Source of the DNA: Hyphomicrobiales bacterium
GTDB lineage: Bacteria > Pseudomonadota > Alphaproteobacteria > Rhizobiales > Devosiaceae
NCBI GenBank assembly: GCA_015490455.1
Contig: WFXU01000054.1
Coordinates: 1-46,247, forward strand
DNA length: 46,247 nucleotides
Direction of reading: 5' to 3'
Positions 7,345 through 14,830 of this stretch are shown here, piece after piece. How positions within the stretch are numbered: position 1 is the stretch's first letter; the number at the start of each line of letters is the position of its first letter. A program made the translations under genes and the position numbers. Under the pieces are notes generated by a model. It did no database searches. It worked only from the letters and a program-made list of their open reading frames with translations, and was not told the DNA's origin.

Positions 7345-9295
7345 GTCGTGGTTTCCCTACCGATTTTCCTATGCTAGGGTCGTCCTGCTTTGGGGGGGCG
7401 GGCGCCCCTAGTCGTGGTTTCCCTACCGATTTTCCTATGCTAGGGTTTATCACCTATTCTCAAAAATGCTATTTTGGTCGTGGTTTCCCTACCGATTTTC
7501 CTATGCTAGGGTAAGTTCTTAAACTATTTAAGCAAAAGAGAAGTCGTGGTTTCCCTACCGATTTTCCTATGCTAGGGTCACCACTCGCGCCACGCGAGCG
7601 GTTCTCCTGTCGTGGTTTCCCTACCGATTTTCCTATGCTAGGGTGCAAAGACGGCTCACCTATTCAAATTGAAGGTCGTGGTTTCCCTACCGATTTTCCT
7701 ATGCTAGGGTGGCTGGAGAGGAATTATAAGCAAATAGTAGGTCGTGGTTTCCCTACCGATTTTCCTATGCTAGGGTTTTATCCACTCTTTGGGATAGGGC
7801 GTTGGCGTCGTGGTTTCCCTACCGATTTTCCTATGCTAGGGTTGCATTGCGATATCTTCCGATGTGCGTTCAGTCGTGGTTTCCCTACCGATTTTCCTAT
7901 GCTAGGGTTCAGTCTTCTTTGGCAGGCTTGCTTCTGCAGTCGTGGTTTCCCTACCGATTTTCCTATGCTAGGGTCTTTCCTTTTTCTTTTAATCGTAAGA
8001 GGCGGTCGTGGTTTCCCTACCGATTTTCCTATGCTAGGGTCACTGTCACTGACAAAAGCTTTAATAGCAAGTCGTGGTTTCCCTACCGATTTTCCTATGC
8101 TAGGGTTTCTGCTTTAACGACCTAGCTAATGTTATCGTCGTGGTTTCCCTACCGATTTTCCTATGCTAGGGTGAAAATCTTGCCTGGTAAGCCAAGCTGC
8201 CCGTCGTGGTTTCCCTACCGATTTTCCTATGCTAGGGTAAATTAGAATATTCGTTTAGTGAATGAATTGTCGTGGTTTCCCTACCGATTTTCCTATGCTA
8301 GGGTACAATTATGATTATTAGAATAACACTTAAGGTCGTGGTTTCCCTACCGATTTTCCTATGCTAGGGTCTAGTGCATCTTCATATGGTTTGCCAAAGT
8401 GTCGTGGTTTCCCTACCGATTTTCCTATGCTAGGGTGAAGTAGCCAGAGTAACGACATTAAGAGCAGTCGTGGTTTCCCTACCGATTTTCCTATGCTAGG
8501 GTATTCTTTTATGACACCTTTTAGCGCCTCCTGTCGTGGTTTCCCTACCGATTTTCCTATGCTAGGGTCAGGTCTTCCTCCAATGCGTAAGATAGAACGT
8601 CGTGGTTTCCCTACCGATTTTCCTATGCTAGGGTCCGCCATTGATTAAGGCTATCTCGTGGTCGGTCGTGGTTTCCCTACCGATTTTCCTATGCTAGGGT
8701 TCAGCCTGGATTGGCCCGCAATAGACTGAACGTCGTGGTTTCCCTACCGATTTTCCTATGCTAGGGTCCTAGTCCTAAATTAAGAGCTCAGTTGACCGTC
8801 GTGGTTTCCCTACCGATTTTCCTATGCTAGGGTGAGCAGTCATTTGCTAAACTTCACGGCAAAGTCGTGGTTTCCCTACCGATTTTCCTATGCTAGGGTT
8901 ACACGACATACATAAAGCCAATGAAAATGGTCGTGGTTTCCCTACCGATTTTCCTATGCTAGGGTACGCCCTAGTATGGGAAACCGGCCTTCCAGGTCGT
9001 GGTTTCCCTACCGATTTTCCTATGCTAGGGTTCTAAGATTGCGGTGAGTGCTACAGCATCTGTCGTGGTTTCCCTACCGATTTTCCTATGCTAGGGTCCT
9101 TTCTTTTATGTTAATTGTAGGGGGCGGGTCGTGGTTTCCCTACCGATTTTCCTATGCTAGGGTAATTCTAATTTTTCAATTTTAGACGTGATGGTCGTGG
9201 TTTCCCTACCGATTTTCCTATGCTAGGGTTCATTCCCCCACCATTCGCGCCAGGCGAGCGTCGTGGTTTCCCTACCGATTTTCCTATGCTAGGGT
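7345..9295 (+). CRISPR. Type II-C CRISPR array, 30 repeats and 29 spacers
   Basis: Thirty copies of a 36-bp repeat, beginning GTCGTGGTTTCCC and ending CCTATGCTAGGGT, recur every 66 bp. All copies I checked are identical. Spacers are 30 bp, except spacer 21 (8701-8731), which is 31 bp. The crRNA sense is the + strand, because the predicted tracrRNA anti-repeat at 13804-13830 is complementary to it, and because starting with GT and ending in T matches the orientation of Neisseria and Campylobacter II-C repeats. The array is therefore transcribed toward cas2, convergent with the cas operon. The last repeat ends 46 bp from the cas2 stop. Spacers differ widely in base composition (spacer 1 has seven consecutive G; spacers 14 and 15 are AT-rich). 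No obvious match between a spacer and the rest of this window was found by eye. Confidence 0.99.
7372..7380 (+). promoter_or_regulatory. Putative intra-repeat extended -10 element (one per repeat)
   Basis: The last nine repeat bases, TGCTAGGGT, fit the extended -10 pattern TGnTAnnnT. The -12T, -11A and -7T positions match, but the middle GGG is non-consensus. In Neisseria II-C arrays the equivalent repeat end, TGCTACAAT, is a promoter that starts each crRNA within its own spacer. The same position in all 30 repeats makes that mode possible here. The coordinates given are for repeat 1. There is no good -35 match. Confidence 0.4.
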
Positions 9296-9341
9296 AGACC
9301 ACGGCGAACCTTTTGAAATATAAAGGGAAATTGCTATTTCT

Positions 9342-9683
9342 TTATAATAAAACCAGCTGTTCTGCTCCGGTTTTTTCATGTTTTTTCTGCTTTCCTGCCA
9401 GAATCAGCATGCGTGCATATTGTTTATCAGTAATTTGCAAAACCCTTATCCCACCATTGGTTGGAACTATGGATTTTAGCCTCTTTATATGTTTTTCCAC
9501 AGCATTTTGCCCACGGCAAATGCGTGAATAAACTGAGAATTGCATCATATCATATCCATCTTTTTTTAGAAAGGTGCGAAATTGACTAGCGGCTTTTCTT
9601 TCTGCCTTTGTCCCCACAGGCAAATCAAACATAACAAATAAATACATAAATCTTACCCTTTCTCTACTCATCTTACCACCCAT
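9342..9683 (-). CDS. cas2: CRISPR-associated endoribonuclease/adaptation protein Cas2
   Basis: Cas2 forms the core of the Cas1-Cas2 integrase that inserts new spacers. The protein is 113 residues, or 109 if it begins at MSRERVRF (9671). It has a ferredoxin-like fold, with MYLFVMFDLPVGTKAERK at beta-1 including the conserved Asp, and QFSVYSRIC further on, typical of type II Cas2. The ATG at 9683 overlaps the end of cas1 by 11 bp, implying translational coupling. It is the last gene of the cas9-cas1-cas2 operon, and its 3' end faces the array. Confidence 0.96.
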   Translation of the reverse strand: MGGKMSRERVRFMYLFVMFDLPVGTKAERKAASQFRTFLKKDGYDMMQFSVYSRICRGQNAVEKHIKRLKSIVPTNGGIRVLQITDKQYARMLILAGKQKKHEKTGAEQLVLL

Positions 9684-10593
9684 TGGGGAAATGAATAAGC
9701 TTTGCCTCCCCCTCCTCTACTGCCCGTCTTAGACTATCTGCCATTTTTTCACTGGCGTGTAATAATGATAATTGCTCACCATCAATCACTACATCACGGG
9801 TTAAAATGGCTGCCATTGCTCGCCTATCTTCAATTGTCATTTGCTCTTGTGAATTATCTCTGATGCGTAATTGTTCAATCACCGCCCAATCAACAATTGG
9901 ACGAAATGGCTCCAGCAAATCATCAACCAGATTAAAAGCATTAAAGCGTCCATCATGGTGAAAACCAATTGAGGGGATAAAGCCAACTGCAACAATAGAG
10001 CGGGCAATAACCGCCCTTGCGCAGGCATAGCCATAATTGAGCAGAGCATTGCGAATATCATTTTCATCAGAGCGTAAAAAATCATCAAATATTTTAGTCC
10101 AATAAAATCTTGCTGCCCGTGCTTCGGTGTTTTTTGCATCGCCAGATTGCACAAATTTAATCATATTTTTAAGCGTTTTTGCTTCACTAATTTGTAACAT
10201 TTCAAGGTTTTTTGCCTGATTGATAATTTTTGCTCTAACAATCCTTTGCCATAGATTTTTCTTAAAAGGGGTTGAAAGGGCAATTTGTAAGCGAATAATT
10301 CTTGTTTGCTCATGATGCTGATGAAAAGCAAGCGCCATGCCGCAAGGGTGATGGCGCTGATCTGAAAATATAATCATTGTGCCACTTTCCATCGCGCTGG
10401 CAATAAGGCGGGCTGAAAGGGTTGAGCGATTATTATCAATAATAATCCAAGCCGCATCTTCAAGCGGAAAATATAGCGGCTCACCTGTTTCTTCTTCACT
10501 CTCATCTTCTGTTGTAAATTGCTTTATTTTTATCCGCCCATTATCAAGCGAGAGATGGGCAGGTTTGCTTATGTGCAGACCGCGCCACGCCAT
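9673..10593 (-). CDS. cas1: Type II CRISPR-associated integrase Cas1
   Basis: Cas1 is the metal-dependent integrase for spacer acquisition. The 306-residue length is typical of type II Cas1. The conserved segment TEARAARFYWTKIF carries the first metal-ligand glutamate. GFIPSIGFHHDGRFNAFNLVDDLLEPFRP supplies the histidine and the second acidic ligand. The start MAWRGLHISKPAHLSL matches the usual beginning of II-C Cas1 proteins. The first 25 bp overlap the 3' end of cas9, and cas2 overlaps its own end, so the three genes form a tightly packed operon. Confidence 0.97.
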   Translation of the reverse strand: MAWRGLHISKPAHLSLDNGRIKIKQFTTEDESEEETGEPLYFPLEDAAWIIIDNNRSTLSARLIASAMESGTMIIFSDQRHHPCGMALAFHQHHEQTRIIRLQIALSTPFKKNLWQRIVRAKIINQAKNLEMLQISEAKTLKNMIKFVQSGDAKNTEARAARFYWTKIFDDFLRSDENDIRNALLNYGYACARAVIARSIVAVGFIPSIGFHHDGRFNAFNLVDDLLEPFRPIVDWAVIEQLRIRDNSQEQMTIEDRRAMAAILTRDVVIDGEQLSLLHASEKMADSLRRAVEEGEAKLIHFPNGW

Positions 10594-13500
10594 GTCCTTA
10601 CCTCAGATTTTATTTCATTTTTATTTCCAAGCCTATCAATGTGATATTTTTTGAAAGAATGTAGCGTTTTAACTCCAATACCCCTAATCATTTGCTGACG
10701 GCTTAATTGTCTTGATAAGGAGATTTTTGCGCCACTGCGATCTGTTGTTCTATAATATCCCTCTTTTACCTCACCCGCAGAATTAATTGTTTCAACATAA
10801 GAATAGGGATAAAGAGAAAATTTGAAATTATAATTTTCATCAACTTCAAGCCATTCCTTTTCAGGTTTTCTGCCTAATATTGCCCTATTGGGTGGATTTG
10901 GAAATTGTTTCTTATCCGCCACCTGATGGACATATATTGGCACAAGGAAGAATTTTTTATCTTTTTCAAACACGTCCACGCGCACCATATCGCCATTATC
11001 AACAAGCCCGCCATTTAGCTCAAATCCTGAGCGCTCTGTAGTTGCATTTGTTTCTGAACGGATAGTTACCTTTTTTATTTCAAAACCATTATTGCGTCTT
11101 GGAGGATTATCTTCAGGTTTTCCTGCGGCAATCCACTCAAATAATGCTTCATAAATATCCTTATTTCTTTCAGGGTCTTTTATTCGTTCAAGTTCTTTTT
11201 TGGTTATATCCTTAACCGCTTTTCTCTCATAAGTAATACGTCGTCCATCTTCTTCTCTTATTTTGCGAACGGTTTCCTTATGTCCCTGTCCTCGTCCTCG
11301 CCTATTTTCAGACCTTGCAACGGGGGCATTTTCATAAGCTTGTTTTACTTGCTCAATAAACCCTTCCCAAGGTGGAGGAAAATTGCTAACTTTAAGCGGG
11401 GAAAAATGGTTAATTTCCTGCTGTTGCATGGCTTTTGTCAGCCTTTGTAAAGTGCTTTCAGAGCAAGCGCCAACCACCATTGCATCAATTGCATGGTGAC
11501 GCTCATCTTCTATTCTTTGTTTCTTACCCTCAATATCGGGTAAATATTTGAAACGATCCAGCCCCCAAAAGCGACGCAAAGTGGCGGTTATTTGTCCTGA
11601 GCGAGCAAAAATTCTTACCTTTCCAGTTTCCTTGCCGTTAATATTTTGATGGCGCAATTCATTCTCGCTATAAAGGGAGCGTAATTCGCTAGCAATAACC
11701 CTTGCGCTATAGCGCATATCATTTTTATTGCGCTCAATAAATTGGCTCTCACGTTCAGCAAAATCTTTCATTAAAAGATTTCTAATCTTAAAGCCTTTTA
11801 TATTTTTATTAGCCTTTAGTTCTTTTACGCGGAACTCAAAATCATTCCATTTTTTGCTATCCCCTCCAAACCATTCAAATGGTGTTCTATTACCTTTATC
11901 TTGGTTGCATTTTTTACAAGCTAATACTTTATTATTCCACGAATTATCTCGCGAGCGAGAAAGCGGCAACACATGTTCAATTTCGCACATATTAGCACCA
12001 TCAAGCAAATCATGTGGGGCAATATGCTTGGCACAAAATATGCAAAAATGCTTCTGTTCCTTCCACATTTCATAGCGCGCTAATTCACCATCAGAGCAAT
12101 CGCTTTTCGCAACCATTGCCAAAAATTGTTCTTTGTTGGATTGTTTGTTTTTAGTTCTATCCTTAATGCCTTTTTCAATTTTACCGCGTTCAATAGCGCT
12201 TTTGCCAACATCACGACCAAGCTCAATATGAATTTTGCCAAAGCGATATTTTAATTCCTGAACAATGGCATTAACTTGTTTAAGAGTTTCAATTATCGCC
12301 CTTTTGGCAACAGGATTATTTAACATATCAAGATTTGCCGGGTTTTCCTTAGAATGATCATATCCGGCTAATTCGCAAGCCTCTGAATAGGTCTTACCCT
12401 CAATCAATCCTTCATTAATTTTTCTTGCAGCTTTTGTTGAAATATGCCCAGCTTTTGAGAATTGCGCAAATTTACCCTCATTTACGCCAATCATTATCGC
12501 ATCTATTATGATTGCCTCTAATTTAAGCTCATTTAATCTTTTTTCAATTTCTTTAACTTCCTCAACAAAGGTGAGAATATGAGCTATATCATCTAATATT
12601 TTTGGAGTTTTAACCAAACTATTCCACATAGATTCGCCAAGCACATTATAAAGAGCATGAGAGCCAAAGGCTGCGCCCTTAGAGTTGCGAGCGACATCAT
12701 TTTTAAGCCCATCTTTTCCAACTCCCTTAAATTCGGCGCCATTTGCAAGCCCAATTAGTTTTTTTAGCTTATTAAAGCTTATTTTAGCCCCATTTTTACC
12801 AAAACCATTAATGGCTTTTTTTATTTCTTCATTAGTAAGTCTGCGCCCCGATTTTGATCCATCTTCAATGCGCATATTATTCAGTTTGGATAAAAATCTA
12901 AATTTTTCAAATGAATAAGAAACTGCACTAGCGCGTTTTTCATCTGGTTCAAACGGGCAGCTTCCAAGTAATTTTTCGCTGCCTTGTAAGGGAAGCTGGT
13001 CAAAGGCAAGCTTTGCATATTCTTGCTCTAATTCTTGACTTAGCTTATCATTGCCAAATTTACGCTGTTGTTTGAATAAAATTCTAACTTCATCTTCATG
13101 TAAAGAGCGCAAAATTGTATGCGAATAATCGCCCTCTTTATTGCGTTTTTTATTTGAAAATTCTGCATCTTTGGCAAACATTTCGCCAACTGTGCGATAT
13201 TTGCCTGATTTTTCTTTAATATTTTCTAATCCAGAAAGCATTTTTTTGTCTTCTGGGGGTGCATTGCTAGACTTTTCGGATTTTGAATTGGAGCGATAGC
13301 CACGATGTTTAGCTATATGAATTAGGGCTGTGGCAAATTCTTCATCAGATAATAATTTATCTAATCCTTTTGCTCTTATTGCCCATGGGTTTAGCGATGG
13401 CTTAGACACTCCCTTAATATCTTTTGCAGGGAAAGGGGAAGAAAGGAGTTTATGTTGAAAAAGCAACTTTCTTATATCACGCATTCTATAGCGTCTGCGG

Positions 13501-13727
13501 CGCAAGCGACGCCTTTGTCCGCGCGCAGTTCGCCTTATAGAGGCGTTTGTGTGGCGTTTTTCATTTTCTGGTTTTTCAAATCCCCAAACACCGGCACCAA
13601 TTATTTTTTTATGAGCCTCATCAAGCACCGCCCAACCACAAGAGGTAATACCAATATCTAAACCTAAGGTTAGATTTTCAGCTATTGTGAATTTTTTTAA
13701 TTTTTGGATTTTTTGTTGAACATTCAT
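10569..13727 (-). CDS. cas9: Type II-C CRISPR RNA-guided endonuclease Cas9
   Basis: Cas9 is the effector that cleaves DNA matching the crRNA:tracrRNA guide. At 1052 residues it is a compact II-C form. RuvC-I is LGLDIGITSCGWAVLDE (Asp24). The arginine-rich bridge helix follows (about 60-90, RRTARGQRRRLRRRR). RuvC-II is IHIELGRDVGKS (Glu502). The HNH domain has CEIEHVLPLSRSRDNSWNNK (His585) and Asn608, and RuvC-III is HHAIDAMVV (His744/His745 and Asp748). All catalytic residues are present, so it should be active. Two CxxC pairs around HNH (562/565 and 604/607) suggest a zinc site. A GAGGG Shine-Dalgarno lies six bases before the ATG. No csn2 or cas4 is present, which places the locus in II-C. 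Confidence 0.98.
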   Translation of the reverse strand: MNVQQKIQKLKKFTIAENLTLGLDIGITSCGWAVLDEAHKKIIGAGVWGFEKPENEKRHTNASIRRTARGQRRRLRRRRYRMRDIRKLLFQHKLLSSPFPAKDIKGVSKPSLNPWAIRAKGLDKLLSDEEFATALIHIAKHRGYRSNSKSEKSSNAPPEDKKMLSGLENIKEKSGKYRTVGEMFAKDAEFSNKKRNKEGDYSHTILRSLHEDEVRILFKQQRKFGNDKLSQELEQEYAKLAFDQLPLQGSEKLLGSCPFEPDEKRASAVSYSFEKFRFLSKLNNMRIEDGSKSGRRLTNEEIKKAINGFGKNGAKISFNKLKKLIGLANGAEFKGVGKDGLKNDVARNSKGAAFGSHALYNVLGESMWNSLVKTPKILDDIAHILTFVEEVKEIEKRLNELKLEAIIIDAIMIGVNEGKFAQFSKAGHISTKAARKINEGLIEGKTYSEACELAGYDHSKENPANLDMLNNPVAKRAIIETLKQVNAIVQELKYRFGKIHIELGRDVGKSAIERGKIEKGIKDRTKNKQSNKEQFLAMVAKSDCSDGELARYEMWKEQKHFCIFCAKHIAPHDLLDGANMCEIEHVLPLSRSRDNSWNNKVLACKKCNQDKGNRTPFEWFGGDSKKWNDFEFRVKELKANKNIKGFKIRNLLMKDFAERESQFIERNKNDMRYSARVIASELRSLYSENELRHQNINGKETGKVRIFARSGQITATLRRFWGLDRFKYLPDIEGKKQRIEDERHHAIDAMVVGACSESTLQRLTKAMQQQEINHFSPLKVSNFPPPWEGFIEQVKQAYENAPVARSENRRGRGQGHKETVRKIREEDGRRITYERKAVKDITKKELERIKDPERNKDIYEALFEWIAAGKPEDNPPRRNNGFEIKKVTIRSETNATTERSGFELNGGLVDNGDMVRVDVFEKDKKFFLVPIYVHQVADKKQFPNPPNRAILGRKPEKEWLEVDENYNFKFSLYPYSYVETINSAGEVKEGYYRTTDRSGAKISLSRQLSRQQMIRGIGVKTLHSFKKYHIDRLGNKNEIKSEVRTWRGAVCT

Positions 13728-13803
13728 TTCTCGCCCTCAATAATCTTTCTGATGATTTAGTATAATATATATTGCATTATTTTGCGAATCCTGTCATTAT
13801 AAA
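13728..13803. promoter_or_regulatory. Divergent promoter region for cas9 (-) and tracrRNA (+)
   Basis: Only 76 bp separate the cas9 start from the anti-repeat. On the + strand, TTGCAT (13772-13777) and CATTAT (13795-13800) are 17 bp apart and would start RNA near the anti-repeat. On the - strand a TTCGCA and TTATAC pair, also about 17 bp apart, lies upstream of the cas9 Shine-Dalgarno. The two promoters overlap, so they may compete. Assignment is by pattern only. Confidence 0.5.
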
Positions 13804-13892
13804 CATGGAAAATCGGTAGGGAAGCCACGATAAGTAGTTTTTCTATTGCAGGTTTACCCGGTAGGCGGATGCCTTGCCGGGGATACCTTTTT
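13804..13892 (+). ncRNA. tracrRNA (predicted)
   Basis: Positions 13804-13830 are an anti-repeat. Reading from CATGGAAAATCGG, they pair with bases 2 to about 29 of the CRISPR repeat, with one single-base bulge, one G:U wobble and one end wobble. A spacer segment ATAAGTAG follows the duplex. Next comes a strong hairpin at about 13857-13880 (arms CCCGGTAGGC and GCCTTGCCGGG, loop GGAT) flanked by GGT and ACC that can extend the stem, then a run of five T at 13888-13892. The predicted RNA is about 85-90 nt. It diverges from cas9, so cas9, cas1 and cas2 run one way and the tracrRNA the other. The exact 5' end is unknown. Confidence 0.9.
13855..13892 (+). terminator. Rho-independent terminator of tracrRNA
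   Basis: A GC-rich stem of about ten base pairs with a GGAT loop and one bulged T is followed, seven bases on, by TTTTT. It fits the 3' hairpin expected for a II-C tracrRNA and probably also ends transcription. Confidence 0.65.
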
Positions 13893-13998
13893 GGGGATTT
13901 TCATTTAGCTTAGTTTTTCTCTCCCATTTTAGGCCCGTTTAAGTCTTTGGCATCTGTGGTTGTTGATTATTTCAAAATATTCGCTTTGAAATATTAGA

Positions 13999-14198
13999 GC
14001 ATATAGGCCATAGACAAATGACAAAATGGAGCGGTTTTGGCGAACTATAAATGAAGATCTAATAAAAGGAATGGATTTTACTGATTTTGAGCTAGAATAT
14101 TGGACTATATGATTTACTATAATCAAATGAGACCGCATCAAATATTAAATGAACAAACACCACAAGACTTTGCCAAAAACTGTCAACGAACTATCTAA
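13999..14198 (+). pseudogene. Decayed integrase-core transposase, 3' fragment
   Basis: Translated in successive frames, this stretch reads HRQ, then TNDKMERFWRTINEDLIKG, then after a frame change YYNQMRPHQILNEQTPQDF, ending at TAA 14196-14198. That is the C-terminal part of an rve-type transposase of the IS3/IS481 kind (QTNGKVERFWRTL and YN-RPHQ-L-TP motifs). An in-frame TGA at 14110-14112 and at least two frame changes show it is dead. A 9-bp inverted repeat (13968-13976 with 13985-13993) lies just upstream. No intact IS ends were found. It marks the edge of the CRISPR island and differs from the IS481-like fragment at the right end of the window. Confidence 0.75.
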
Positions 14199-14830
14199 GT
14201 GAAAAGCAAAGTGATTTGGCAATATGAAATATCGTAGTAAACTCAATAAATTTAGGATTGTTTCATTATTCTCTTTCTCGCAAAAATGAGGAAGATAGTT
14301 ATAATAAATCAGCGAATCAAACTAACAAGAATTAAATGCCAAAGCAGCCAGAAATATTTGCCAACGAATAGGGTGATTTATTTAGTGAACAATCGCCCCA
14401 ATATAGGGTTCATAAGCCAAATGGACATTATCTGCGTAATTCTCTAAAATCACTATTGGAAAAATGCAAAGTGCAAAAACGGGCCGTGATGAGAGACAGC
14501 CGTTGTGATGCACAAAGAAAATAATTTTGACTATTTGCGCAACCTATTATCTGGTAAAAAAGAAGCTAAACAATGGCGCAAGCAAGTCAATAAAAATTTT
14601 GCGACTGGTTCAATGTGAAAATCATAAAAATAGGAAATAATTATTTCCCAAAGTCAGAACTGCGCATTATAATTACATAATTACAGACAATTAGGAAAAT
14701 TCTTTCCTTCAATTCCTAAAAAACATCCTTTTGGGATTCCGTTTTAGCTGAAAATATTTTAGAAAATGAACATGATTCGATTTTGTTGAACGAAATATTT
14801 AACTGGACAATTTAGGGATTGGGGAAATTA
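14199..14830. other. Degenerate non-coding stretch upstream of cckA
   Basis: No intact gene was found. A reading frame from 14336 to 14524 (63 codons) is broken by TAG at 14369-14371. An overlapping 36-codon frame (14508-14618) is basic but unrecognised. Both look like remains of decayed accessory genes, in keeping with the transposase relic to the left. The right end must contain the cckA promoter, and a GGGGA Shine-Dalgarno sits at 14821-14825. Confidence 0.5.

Noticed and set aside
7569-8641. Open frames of 182, 107 and 103 codons with repeated FPTDFPMLG-type or PSIGKSVGKPR peptides
   Set aside because: They are translations of the CRISPR repeats (66 bp is a multiple of three, so the frame stays open). 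There is no ribosome-binding site and nothing protein-like in the spacer-encoded parts.
7381-9259. Self-targeting spacers matching other genes of this window
   Set aside because: Scanning by eye gave no convincing match. A genome-wide search is needed, and spacer 25's likeness to the repeat does not include its seed end.
10379-13661. Plus-strand frames antisense to cas1 and cas9
   Set aside because: They are shadows of strongly supported cas genes. Their translations have no domain or composition signal.
14508-14618. A 36-codon basic ORF as a new small gene
   Set aside because: There is no Shine-Dalgarno and no family, and it sits in an otherwise decayed region overlapping a broken frame.
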